Shown piece after piece: positions 1-6,641 of a DNA stretch of 52,619 nt. The position numbers and the translations under genes were made by a program. How positions within the stretch are numbered: position 1 is the stretch's first letter; every line of letters starts with the position of its first letter. The notes beneath the pieces were generated by a model, which searched no databases, had not been told where the DNA came from, and was given only the letters and a program-made list of their open reading frames with translations. Location of the stretch: assembly GCA_015067305.1 (NCBI GenBank), contig SVMT01000012.1, positions 1 to 52,619 of the forward strand. The letters run 5' to 3'. Source of the stretch: Oscillospiraceae bacterium. Its GTDB lineage: Bacteria > Bacillota > Clostridia > Oscillospirales > UBA644.

Positions 1-154
1 CGTTGTAGTAACCGCAATGAGCGCAAACTCTGTGGGAAAGGTGGAATTCACCGCAATGTGAGCATTTTACCATGCCGGGCATGTCAAGCTTCCACACGCT
101 GGAACGTCTCTTATGTTTTCTCTGTTTAGAAATTCTTCTCTTCGGAGCAATCAC
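1..154 (-). CDS. rpmF: 50S ribosomal protein L32 (3' end outside window)
   Basis: This is a small zinc-ribbon protein of the large ribosomal subunit. Read on the minus strand from a GTG codon at 154-152, the translation begins [18 protein letters not shown] and continues with two CxxC pairs (CSHCGEF and CAHCGYYN), the usual L32 layout. GTG is chosen because AGGAGGT lies at 163-169, a good distance upstream, and because it places the conserved [10 protein letters not shown] motif at the N-terminus. The C-terminus is cut by the window edge. It follows yceD on the same strand by 65 bases, the classical yceD-rpmF arrangement, and probably shares its transcript. Confidence 0.93.
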   Translation of the reverse strand, partial: MIAPKRRISKQRKHKRRSSVWKLDMPGMVKCSHCGEFHLSHRVCAHCGYYN

Positions 155-162
155 CGTAAAGC

Positions 163-169
163 ACCTCCT
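163..169 (-). promoter_or_regulatory. ribosome binding site fixing the rpmF GTG start
   Basis: AGGAGGT on the minus strand, 8 bases before the GTG. It supports the non-ATG start of L32. Confidence 0.8.
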
Positions 170-219
170 ATATCATATATAGATAAATTAACTCTATTTC
201 AATATATTATTGAACTTAA

Positions 220-654
220 TTACTCTTCGTCCTCGGCGCAGTCACATTCCTCAAGATTGAGATTTTTACCGCAATGGGGACATATCCCCTTACAATCCTC
301 TTTGCAAAGGATCACCATGGGAATTTCAAGGGACAAAGCATCGTACGCTGTTCTTATAAGATCGATCTTACCGTTTTCAAGAGTAAGACTGTCGTCCTTC
401 GCCTCATTGATATCAAAGATCGTATCAAGTTTAGCTTCAAGCTTCAAAGATGCTTCTTCCATACAACGGTCACATACAGCAGTGTATGTTCCCGAAATAA
501 CAGCTTTTATTGTAAGAACTCCTGCGATATTTTTAATCTTGCCTTCTACCTTAACATCGGAAAATGCGGGATCAAGTTCTGAAATATCAAGTTCTGTATC
601 AATAACGAGCACATCGCCCGTGCTGCTTTTTATTTTGGAAATATCTATAAGCAT
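220..654 (-). CDS. yceD: YceD family (DUF177) protein
   Basis: This is a 144-residue protein of the YceD/DUF177 family, which almost always sits directly upstream of rpmF and is linked to large-subunit or 23S rRNA metabolism; the exact biochemical role is not settled. The sequence shows the family pattern: an N-terminal beta-rich region, a central CDRCMEE motif, and a C-terminal cysteine cluster (CKEDCKGICPHCG then ECDCAEDEE) likely to bind zinc. It has its own promoter at 696-723 and precedes rpmF. The acidic C-terminus after the last cysteine is typical. Confidence 0.92.
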   Translation of the reverse strand: MLIDISKIKSSTGDVLVIDTELDISELDPAFSDVKVEGKIKNIAGVLTIKAVISGTYTAVCDRCMEEASLKLEAKLDTIFDINEAKDDSLTLENGKIDLIRTAYDALSLEIPMVILCKEDCKGICPHCGKNLNLEECDCAEDEE

Positions 655-668
655 ATTTATTCCTATCT

Positions 669-688
669 CTACAGCAAAAATACTGTAG
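669..688 (-). promoter_or_regulatory. inverted repeat at the yceD transcription start
   Basis: CTACAG-N8-CTGTAG, a perfect 6-base inverted repeat beginning about 8 bases downstream of the yceD -10 box. It could be a repressor operator or a hairpin at the 5' end of the mRNA. No protein is assigned to it. Confidence 0.4.
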
Positions 689-695
689 CCTTTTA

Positions 696-723
696 ATTAT
701 ACCACAAATAGATAAAATGTCAA
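696..723 (-). promoter_or_regulatory. sigma-A type promoter of yceD-rpmF
   Basis: On the minus strand, TTGACA (723-718), a 16-base spacer and TATAAT (701-696): perfect consensus hexamers, about 40 bases before the yceD start codon. Confidence 0.85.
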
Positions 724-748
724 TAGGTTAACTGAAAATTTTACTCAA

Positions 749-787
749 AAGACATTTTTTCAGGGTCTGATTTCGCTGAAATGTCTT
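749..787 (-). terminator. hairpin downstream of galK
   Basis: AAGACATT pairs with AATGTCTT around a loop; the minus-strand 3' arm ends in a short T run. It lies just past the galK stop and separates it from yceD. Confidence 0.6.
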
Positions 788-805
788 GAAAATGTACTGT
801 TAAGC

Positions 806-1993
806 TTATTCAGCAGTGATTTCTCTGCCGCCGTCTCCTGCTTCAGAGATATAGAATGCGGGAACGAGACCTGTTCTTTCGCTGTAGTTTTTACCAACTG
901 TAGCGATGAAGTTTTCAACAGCAGCTTCTTCAACGATGCTTACTGTACAACCGCCGAAGCCTGCGCCTGTCATTCTGGAACCGATACAACCGTCGATCTT
1001 AAGGCTTTCTTCAACCATAACATCAAGGTTAAGACCCGTAACTTCGTAGAGGTCACGGAGAGAAATGTGAGAAGCTGTCATCATTCTGCCGAAAGCAAGA
1101 AGGTCGCCTTCATTAAGAGCCTTGACGGAATTGAGAACTCTGTCACATTCATATACTACGTGTTCAGCTCTCATACGGCAGATCTCATCCTGAATGAGCA
1201 TTTTGCTGTCTTCAAACTGTTCAACGGAAATGTCACGGAGACATTCAGCTTCGGGATAAGCGATCTTGAGCTGTTCAAGAGCTTCTTCACACTGAGCTCT
1301 GCGTTCATTATATTTGGAATCAGCAAGAGATCTCTTTTTGTTTGTGTTTCCGATAACAATTTTGTAGCCTGTAAGGTTAAGGGGAACGTATTTGAAGCTG
1401 AGGTCCTTGCAGTCGAGGAAAATAGCCTGGTTCTGTCTGCCCATAGCAGATGCGAACTGGTCCATAATACCGCAGTTTACACCGCAGTATACGTTTTCAG
1501 CTTTCTGAGAAAGCTTAGCCATTTCGATCATATCAACAGCTTTTGTGATACCTTTTGCTTCATTGGAGAATGTTGCAAGCATTGTAGCCATTACAACTTC
1601 AATAGCTGCGGAGCTGGAAAGACCTGCGCCGAAAGGTACTGTGTCGTGGTAAAGAATGTCGCAGGAAACGATCTCATAACCTGCTTCCTGAAGAACATAA
1701 GCAACGCCTGCCTGATAGTTACCCCATTTGAGATCCTTGTAATCAGCAAGTTTGTCGATATCAAGTTCAACTCTGTCGGGAAGGTCTGTTGCCGCAACTC
1801 TGATCTTGCCGGAATCAGTTTTTCTTACCGCAATAGTAGAAGCCTGAAGAAGTGCTGCGGGGAATACATATCCGCCGTTATAGTCTGTGTGTTCGCCGAT
1901 GAGGTTTACACGTCCGGGTGAAGAGAAAAGACGTATGTCACTGCTGTCTCCGCCATAGATCTCTGTAAACTGTTTAATCAATTCGCTTTTCAT
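806..1993 (-). CDS. galK: galactokinase
   Basis: Galactokinase phosphorylates alpha-D-galactose at C1 with ATP, the first step of the Leloir pathway, in the cytoplasm. The 395-residue length is normal. The galactokinase signature GRVNLIGEHTDYNGG lies near residues 27-41, the GHMP-kinase ATP loop GAGLSSSAA is near residue 122, and the C-terminal GHMP motif GAGFGGC is near residue 345, all intact. The ATG has a GGGAGG ribosome binding site just upstream. It has its own promoter (2047-2075) and terminator; galT and galE are not in the window. It would take up galactose released by the alpha- and beta-galactosidases encoded elsewhere in this window. Confidence 0.97.
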   Translation of the reverse strand: MKSELIKQFTEIYGGDSSDIRLFSSPGRVNLIGEHTDYNGGYVFPAALLQASTIAVRKTDSGKIRVAATDLPDRVELDIDKLADYKDLKWGNYQAGVAYVLQEAGYEIVSCDILYHDTVPFGAGLSSSAAIEVVMATMLATFSNEAKGITKAVDMIEMAKLSQKAENVYCGVNCGIMDQFASAMGRQNQAIFLDCKDLSFKYVPLNLTGYKIVIGNTNKKRSLADSKYNERRAQCEEALEQLKIAYPEAECLRDISVEQFEDSKMLIQDEICRMRAEHVVYECDRVLNSVKALNEGDLLAFGRMMTASHISLRDLYEVTGLNLDVMVEESLKIDGCIGSRMTGAGFGGCTVSIVEEAAVENFIATVGKNYSERTGLVPAFYISEAGDGGREITAE

Positions 1994-2046
1994 GAAAATC
2001 CTCCCGATATTCGGTTAATTTATGATTGTAATTTCGACTATCCTAT

Positions 2047-2075
2047 ATTATACAATAAAAAATGAATAAAATCAA
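2047..2075 (-). promoter_or_regulatory. galK promoter
   Basis: TTGATT (2075-2070), 17-base spacer, TATAAT (2052-2047) on the minus strand, about 50 bases before the galK ATG. Confidence 0.75.
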
Positions 2076-2119
2076 GTATATACATCAAATTGTTAAAACT
2101 TCTTTATCCAAATAAAGGT

Positions 2120-2974
2120 TCAGACCTCTTTTTCGGTATTTGTACCGTGATTTCGAGCATAATGGAAGAGATATTGCTGAATTATTCCCGCATTTGCGCC
2201 AAAATTCGACACATAACAGTCGTCTCCGTAAATATCGGAGATAACTCTTTTTATCCAAACATCTTTCGGAAAGACCTCGTGTCTGCCGTAAGCGAAAAGA
2301 AGTATACAGTCACTTACCTTTTGACCGACACCTTTCACGGACATAAGAGATGCGCCTGCCTCAGATGTGGAAAGATCACAAAGGGCTTCGGGAACAAGCT
2401 CTCCACCGCGAATCTTCTCAACAGCGTCCATTATGTATTTCTGACGGAAACCTGCTCGGAGAGGTTCCAACCCCTCAAAGGTGATCTTTGAAAGGTCTTC
2501 ATTATCCGGGAACGCATAAAGTTCTTCGCCGAAAGGAGCTCCTATAGGTTTACCGTATGTCTGACAAAACCTTTCAATAATACCCCTGATACGCTTAATA
2601 TTATTATTTGAAGAAATAATAAAAGATATTATGGTTTCAAGAGGCTCCTGACGCAAAATACGGATACCTTTCCCATATTCGGCAGCAGAGGTAAGATATT
2701 CATCGTCACTGAACTCAGAAACTACAGAACCGTAATCTTTTTCCAGATCGAAATATACTTTCCAGAAGTTTTCAACATCTTCAACAGTGGTATTTTCAAT
2801 AATGAAACCGTTCTCCTGTTGAATACATCTTACAGCCCTTTTTCCTACTACACCGACCCAACCAATACCGTCAAACGTCCATCTGAAGCATTGACCGCAG
2901 TCAAATGTGTCTTTTAAACTAATATTACAGTCATCAATTAGAATTTTCTTTGAACCTTTATCTGTAATTTTCAT
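2120..2974 (-). CDS. 8-oxoguanine DNA glycosylase/AP lyase (OGG1-like)
   Basis: This is a 284-residue base-excision repair enzyme of the HhH-GPD superfamily, predicted to remove 8-oxoguanine and nick the abasic site. The N-terminal part has the OGG1-type motif FDCGQCFRW (about residues 24-32). The helix-hairpin-helix MSVKGVGQKVSDC carries the expected catalytic lysine (K219), and the conserved aspartate is D238 in VFPKDVW, matching human OGG1 K249 and D268 by motif. It lies upstream of galK on the same strand with an independent galK promoter between them, and is divergent from the ATP-grasp gene. The ribosome binding site is weak (AAAAGGGG). A 3-methyladenine specificity is less likely, given the Lys. 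Confidence 0.88.
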   Translation of the reverse strand: MKITDKGSKKILIDDCNISLKDTFDCGQCFRWTFDGIGWVGVVGKRAVRCIQQENGFIIENTTVEDVENFWKVYFDLEKDYGSVVSEFSDDEYLTSAAEYGKGIRILRQEPLETIISFIISSNNNIKRIRGIIERFCQTYGKPIGAPFGEELYAFPDNEDLSKITFEGLEPLRAGFRQKYIMDAVEKIRGGELVPEALCDLSTSEAGASLMSVKGVGQKVSDCILLFAYGRHEVFPKDVWIKRVISDIYGDDCYVSNFGANAGIIQQYLFHYARNHGTNTEKEV

Positions 2975-2991
2975 GAATTTTCAAAAACCCC

Positions 2992-3020
2992 TTTTCAACT
3001 TGAAAAAAATAGTGTATAAT
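2992..3020 (+). promoter_or_regulatory. probable promoter of the ATP-grasp/DUF6062 pair
   Basis: TTTTCA (2992-2997), 17-base spacer, TATAAT (3015-3020). The -35 box matches consensus at four of six positions; the -10 box is perfect. Confidence 0.55.
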
Positions 3021-3060
3021 ATAGATATATAATTTTACTGAAATTAACGGAGAAATAAAA

Positions 3061-4068
3061 ATGAGCAAAATATCTTATATGCTTAAAAGAATGCGCTATA
3101 TGCATTACGATAAAATGTTTGAGACTGCAAAGGAAATCCATTCCAAAACAGGAAAAAATACTTTAGCTATCCTTGCAGACATGTTCAACTGTGCGGCGAA
3201 GTACAACGCAGGATACATGGATTACAAAATAGCTCAGATGTACAAGCTCACGCCGAAGCAGAGAGAAACCACAATAACGAGAGGTCTTTCAAATCAGATC
3301 GTTGCAATGAGCAATCCGAAAGAATATTGGCACTACTTTGATAATAAGGCAGAATTCAACACACTTTTCGCAGAACATATCAAACGCGGTTGGTTTGATA
3401 TGACAAACGGGACTGAAGCAGAATTCAATGAATGGCTAAAGGACAAAAAAGATATTATTGTCAAACCCATTGACGGCTCAAGCGGTCGCGGAATCAAAAA
3501 ATACAAGAGAGACTATTACGAAAACAACCCTGATTTTTATAATGAGCTGAAAAACGCAGGAACAGGCATCGTTGAAGAAGTCGTTATCCAGCACAGCGAA
3601 ATAAACAAGATAAACGCTTCTTCCGTAAATACCATAAGGATCGTAACCCTTAACGGCTCAAAGAAATACGGTATCGTTTACGCATATATTCGTATTGGTC
3701 AGAACGGTACTGATATGGACAATGTTGACTGCGGCGGAATGGCTTGTCCCATAGACCTCGAAACAGGAAAAATTTCAGCAGTCGGCGCGGACAAAAAAGG
3801 AAATGTTTACGAAAAGCACCCCGAAAGCGGAGTAGAATTCATAGGTTTCCAAATTCCATACTTTGAAGAAGCAAAGAAAATGTGCATGGACTCTTCAAAA
3901 AAGATACCCGAAATGAAGTATATCGCATGGGATGTGGCGATCACAGAAGACGGGCCTCTTTTCATTGAAGGGAACTCTTTCCCATCCCACGCAATCCCTC
4001 AATTTGCGGCTCATTTTCCCGACGGCATCGGTATCATGCCGAGATACAGAGAATTCATTGACATCTAA
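3061..4068 (+). CDS. ATP-grasp protein, sugar-transfer-associated type
   Basis: This 335-residue protein resembles the ATP-grasp family found in capsule and cell-envelope glycan gene clusters (ATPgrasp_ST). Visible features are a basic N-terminal helix region, then the ATP-grasp core with DIIVKPIDGSSGRGIKKY (about residues 136-154; the Lys and the Gly-rich loop contact ATP) and a C-terminal metal/ATP site with IEGNSFPSH (about residues 300-308). It would ligate an amine or thiol to a carboxylate, but the substrate cannot be told from the sequence. It is followed 17 bases later by a DUF6062 gene and is probably co-transcribed with it. No glycosyltransferase cluster surrounds it here. Confidence 0.75.
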   Translation: MSKISYMLKRMRYMHYDKMFETAKEIHSKTGKNTLAILADMFNCAAKYNAGYMDYKIAQMYKLTPKQRETTITRGLSNQIVAMSNPKEYWHYFDNKAEFNTLFAEHIKRGWFDMTNGTEAEFNEWLKDKKDIIVKPIDGSSGRGIKKYKRDYYENNPDFYNELKNAGTGIVEEVVIQHSEINKINASSVNTIRIVTLNGSKKYGIVYAYIRIGQNGTDMDNVDCGGMACPIDLETGKISAVGADKKGNVYEKHPESGVEFIGFQIPYFEEAKKMCMDSSKKIPEMKYIAWDVAITEDGPLFIEGNSFPSHAIPQFAAHFPDGIGIMPRYREFIDI

Positions 4069-4085
4069 GAGAAAGGAAAAACACA

Positions 4086-4772
4086 ATGGCTGAACATATT
4101 TACACGATCCCACTCAACGAACATTTCGGAAAACTTGAATCCTGTCCCCTTTGCTCTCTTTTCGAAATGATGGAACACAACGAAGTGGAAACTATTACGG
4201 GAGCTTCAATGATGGAACCATCCGTCAGAATTCAGACAAACAAGGAAGGTTTCTGCGAAAAGCATCTTTTCCAGATAACACAAGTCGGAAAAAAACTCCC
4301 CGTCGCCCTCATGTTCCAGAGTCACCTTGAAGAACTTTTCAAAGACATCAAAGGAAAAAGCGGCGACCACCAGCTGAAACGTCTGGATTCATTGGAACAT
4401 TCCTGCTACATATGCCGCAGAATAAAATCCAACATGGACAGCATTTATTCAAACTTTTTCTATCTCTATAAAAACGACTCAAAATTCCACGACTTGTTTT
4501 TAAAACAGAAGTTGTTCTGTCTTCCCCACTATAAAGAACTTCTTTTCTATGGGTCAAAGAATCTTTCCAAAAAAGAATATAAACTTTTTGTTTCGGAGCT
4601 TGACGCATTGGAGATGAAATATCTCGATGAGCTCAAAGGAGACATCGACTGGTTCTGCAAGAAATTCGACTACCGTTTTGCAAAAGAAGACTGGAAAAAC
4701 AGCCGTGACGCAGTTGAAAGAACAGTATATACACTTTGCGGCAATTTACCGAAAAACAAGAGCGAAGAGTGA
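4086..4772 (+). CDS. DUF6062 family protein, cysteine/histidine-rich
   Basis: This 228-residue cytoplasmic protein resembles DUF6062, a family of unknown function common in Clostridia. It has three Cys/His clusters that could bind metal or an iron-sulfur cofactor: CPLCSLFEMM near residue 21, FCEKHL near residue 58 paired with CYICRR near residue 105, and LFCLPHYKELLFYG near residue 141. The repeated C-x2-C plus C-x2-H arrangement suggests two related halves. It has no signal peptide or membrane segment. It lies 17 bases after the ATP-grasp gene with its own ribosome binding site (AGAGAAAGGA), which suggests a shared role that is not known. Confidence 0.7.
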   Translation: MAEHIYTIPLNEHFGKLESCPLCSLFEMMEHNEVETITGASMMEPSVRIQTNKEGFCEKHLFQITQVGKKLPVALMFQSHLEELFKDIKGKSGDHQLKRLDSLEHSCYICRRIKSNMDSIYSNFFYLYKNDSKFHDLFLKQKLFCLPHYKELLFYGSKNLSKKEYKLFVSELDALEMKYLDELKGDIDWFCKKFDYRFAKEDWKNSRDAVERTVYTLCGNLPKNKSEE

Positions 4773-4819
4773 CAAAATTCCATAACTGTAAAAAACATAA
4801 ATTTTTTTACCGAAACACC

Positions 4820-4848
4820 TTGACAAACTCAAAGATTCATAATATAAT
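4820..4848 (+). promoter_or_regulatory. promoter of acpP
   Basis: TTGACA (4820-4825), 17-base spacer, TATAAT (4843-4848); consensus in both boxes. The acpP start lies about 110 bases downstream. Confidence 0.85.
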
Positions 4849-4961
4849 ATAATTACGGATATATTGTACCACATTTATGTGAGAAATGCAATGTCCAATT
4901 AAAAACAAAAAATCTAATTTAAATATTGTCGTGCCTCTCAGAGGCAGAAGGGAGAATACAT

Positions 4962-5192
4962 ATGTATTTTGAAAAAATCGCAGAAATCATTGCAGAAAAA
5001 TTTGACATCGACGTGAATGAAGTAAAACTCACCACAAACATCTTCGAAGACCTCGGAGCTGACTCTCTCGACATCGTTGACATGCTCATGATGCTCGAAG
5101 ACCAGTACAACATTACCATTCCCGATGAAGTAGCCCAGGAAATGAGAACTATCGGAGACGTTGTAAACTACATCGAAGAAAACGCCGACTAA
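4962..5192 (+). CDS. acpP: acyl carrier protein
   Basis: The acyl carrier protein shuttles acyl chains during fatty acid synthesis, bound to a 4'-phosphopantetheine arm. It has 76 residues, the standard size, with the attachment motif GADSLDIVDMLM (the Ser of DSLD carries the arm) and the acidic composition expected. The ATG at 4962 is chosen over an in-frame TTG at 4926 because AGAAGGGAG ends about 7 bases before it and the family starts near this point. No other fatty acid synthesis genes are adjacent: it stands alone under its own promoter, and the GH4 gene follows 40 bases later without an obvious terminator. Confidence 0.95.
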   Translation: MYFEKIAEIIAEKFDIDVNEVKLTTNIFEDLGADSLDIVDMLMMLEDQYNITIPDEVAQEMRTIGDVVNYIEENAD

Positions 5193-5232
5193 AAAGGACT
5201 ATAATTTTTTCAAAGGAAAGGACTTGAAAAAA

Positions 5233-6549
5233 ATGATAAAACTTACATTCGTAGGCGCAGGCAGTACCGTTTTTGCAAAAAACGTTATTGGTGACTGTCT
5301 CGTAGAACCCGCCCTCCATGGCATGGAAGTTGCACTTTTCGACATTGATCCCGAAAGGCTTGACGACTCCTACAGAATGGTCTGCAACCTCAACGAAAAA
5401 TATAAGGCTGAGGCAAAAATCACAAAAACTCTTGACCGAGCTGAAGCCCTCAAAGGTGCAAAATACGTTGTAAACGCGATTCAGGTCGGCGGCTATGATC
5501 CCTGCACTATCACAGACTTTGAGATCCCCAAGAAATACGGTCTCAGACAGACAATCGCAGACACTCTCGGTATCGGTGGTATTTTCCGTGCATTGAGAAC
5601 TATCCCCGTAATGCTTGACATCTGCGAAGATATCAAGAAATACGCACACCAAGATGCAATTTTCATCAACTACACAAACCCCATGGCTATGCTTTCCGGC
5701 GCTATGCAGAGATACACAGACGTACCCACGGTAGGTCTTTGCCACAGCGTTCAGGGCTGCACAGGCGGACTTCTTAACGAACTCGGCTTCGGCGATATCA
5801 AAGACTACAGATGGAAGATCGCAGGTATCAACCACCAGGCTTGGCTTCTCGAAATCAAAGATAAAGACGGCAACGACCTTTATCCTATGATCAAAGAAAG
5901 AGCAAATGACGAAGCTTACATAAACGAGCATTGCAAAGGCGACCTTGTCCGTCTTAACATAATGAAGAACCTCGGTTACTATGTAACAGAATCCTCTGAA
6001 CACAACTCTGAATATATGCCCTACTATATCAAGGACAAATATCCTGAGCTCATCGAAAAATTCAATATTCCTCTCGACGAATATCCCCGCCGCTGCGTAA
6101 ACCAGATCGAAGGCTGGAAAAAGATGCGTGAAGAACTTGTTAACAACAAGGAGATCGAACACAACAAAACAGGTGAATTCGCATCCTACATCATCAACGC
6201 AATGGAAACAGACGTTCCCTACAGAATCCACGGTAACGTCCTCAACACAGGTCTTATCACCAACCTTCCCAAAGAAGCTTGCGTAGAAGTACCTTGTCTC
6301 GTTGACCGCAATGGTATCAATCCTTGCTACGTAGGTGACCTCCCCGAACAGTGCGCAGCTATGAACAGAACAAACATAAACGTTCAGCTTCTCGCTATTC
6401 AGGCAGCTATCACAAAGAAAAAGGATTACATCTATCAGGCAGCAATGATGGATCCCCATACAGCTTCCGAATTGAGCATCGACCACATCAAAGCTATGTG
6501 TGACGACCTCATCACAGCTCACGGTTCCTGGTTGCCCGAATACAAATAA
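5233..6549 (+). CDS. GH4 family glycosidase, probable alpha-galactosidase (MelA-like)
   Basis: GH4 enzymes cleave glycosides by an NAD+- and Mn2+-dependent redox mechanism in the cytoplasm. The N-terminal Rossmann motif FVGAGSTVFAKN binds NAD+, NYTNPMAM is the family motif, and CHSVQG (Cys170) and GINHQAW (His201) supply the metal ligands. These motifs resemble MelA-type alpha-galactosidases more than the 6-phospho-glycosidase branch, whose Cys context differs. The start is set at ATG 5233: a TTG at 5224 lies only 2 bases from the AAGGAAAGG ribosome binding site and is unlikely. The length of 438 residues is normal. A terminator-like hairpin follows at 6575-6600. Confidence 0.9.
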   Translation: MIKLTFVGAGSTVFAKNVIGDCLVEPALHGMEVALFDIDPERLDDSYRMVCNLNEKYKAEAKITKTLDRAEALKGAKYVVNAIQVGGYDPCTITDFEIPKKYGLRQTIADTLGIGGIFRALRTIPVMLDICEDIKKYAHQDAIFINYTNPMAMLSGAMQRYTDVPTVGLCHSVQGCTGGLLNELGFGDIKDYRWKIAGINHQAWLLEIKDKDGNDLYPMIKERANDEAYINEHCKGDLVRLNIMKNLGYYVTESSEHNSEYMPYYIKDKYPELIEKFNIPLDEYPRRCVNQIEGWKKMREELVNNKEIEHNKTGEFASYIINAMETDVPYRIHGNVLNTGLITNLPKEACVEVPCLVDRNGINPCYVGDLPEQCAAMNRTNINVQLLAIQAAITKKKDYIYQAAMMDPHTASELSIDHIKAMCDDLITAHGSWLPEYK

Positions 6550-6574
6550 TTAAGAACTTTTATACGGGGGAACT

Positions 6575-6600
6575 TTTTTCGGGTGAAAAGAGTTTCCCCG
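6575..6600 (+). terminator. terminator-like hairpin between the GH4 and GH95 genes
   Basis: CGGGGGAA and TTTCCCCG form the base of a nearly continuous stem, followed by CGC and five T. No clear promoter lies between it and the GH95 gene 42 bases on, so it may be a partial terminator that lowers downstream expression. Confidence 0.65.
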
Positions 6601-6641
6601 CGCTTTTTAAACAAAAGCACAACGGAAAAGAGGCCTTACAC

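Noticed and set aside
113-688. 191-codon plus-strand open frame over yceD
   Set aside because: Ser-rich antisense of yceD and rpmF; the minus-strand genes are certain.
5149-6522. Long open frame of 457 codons on the minus strand opposite the GH4 gene
   Set aside because: It is a shadow of the GH4 gene: the plus-strand frame has all family motifs, while the minus-strand translation is Cys/Val/Phe-rich with no recognisable domain and no ribosome binding site.
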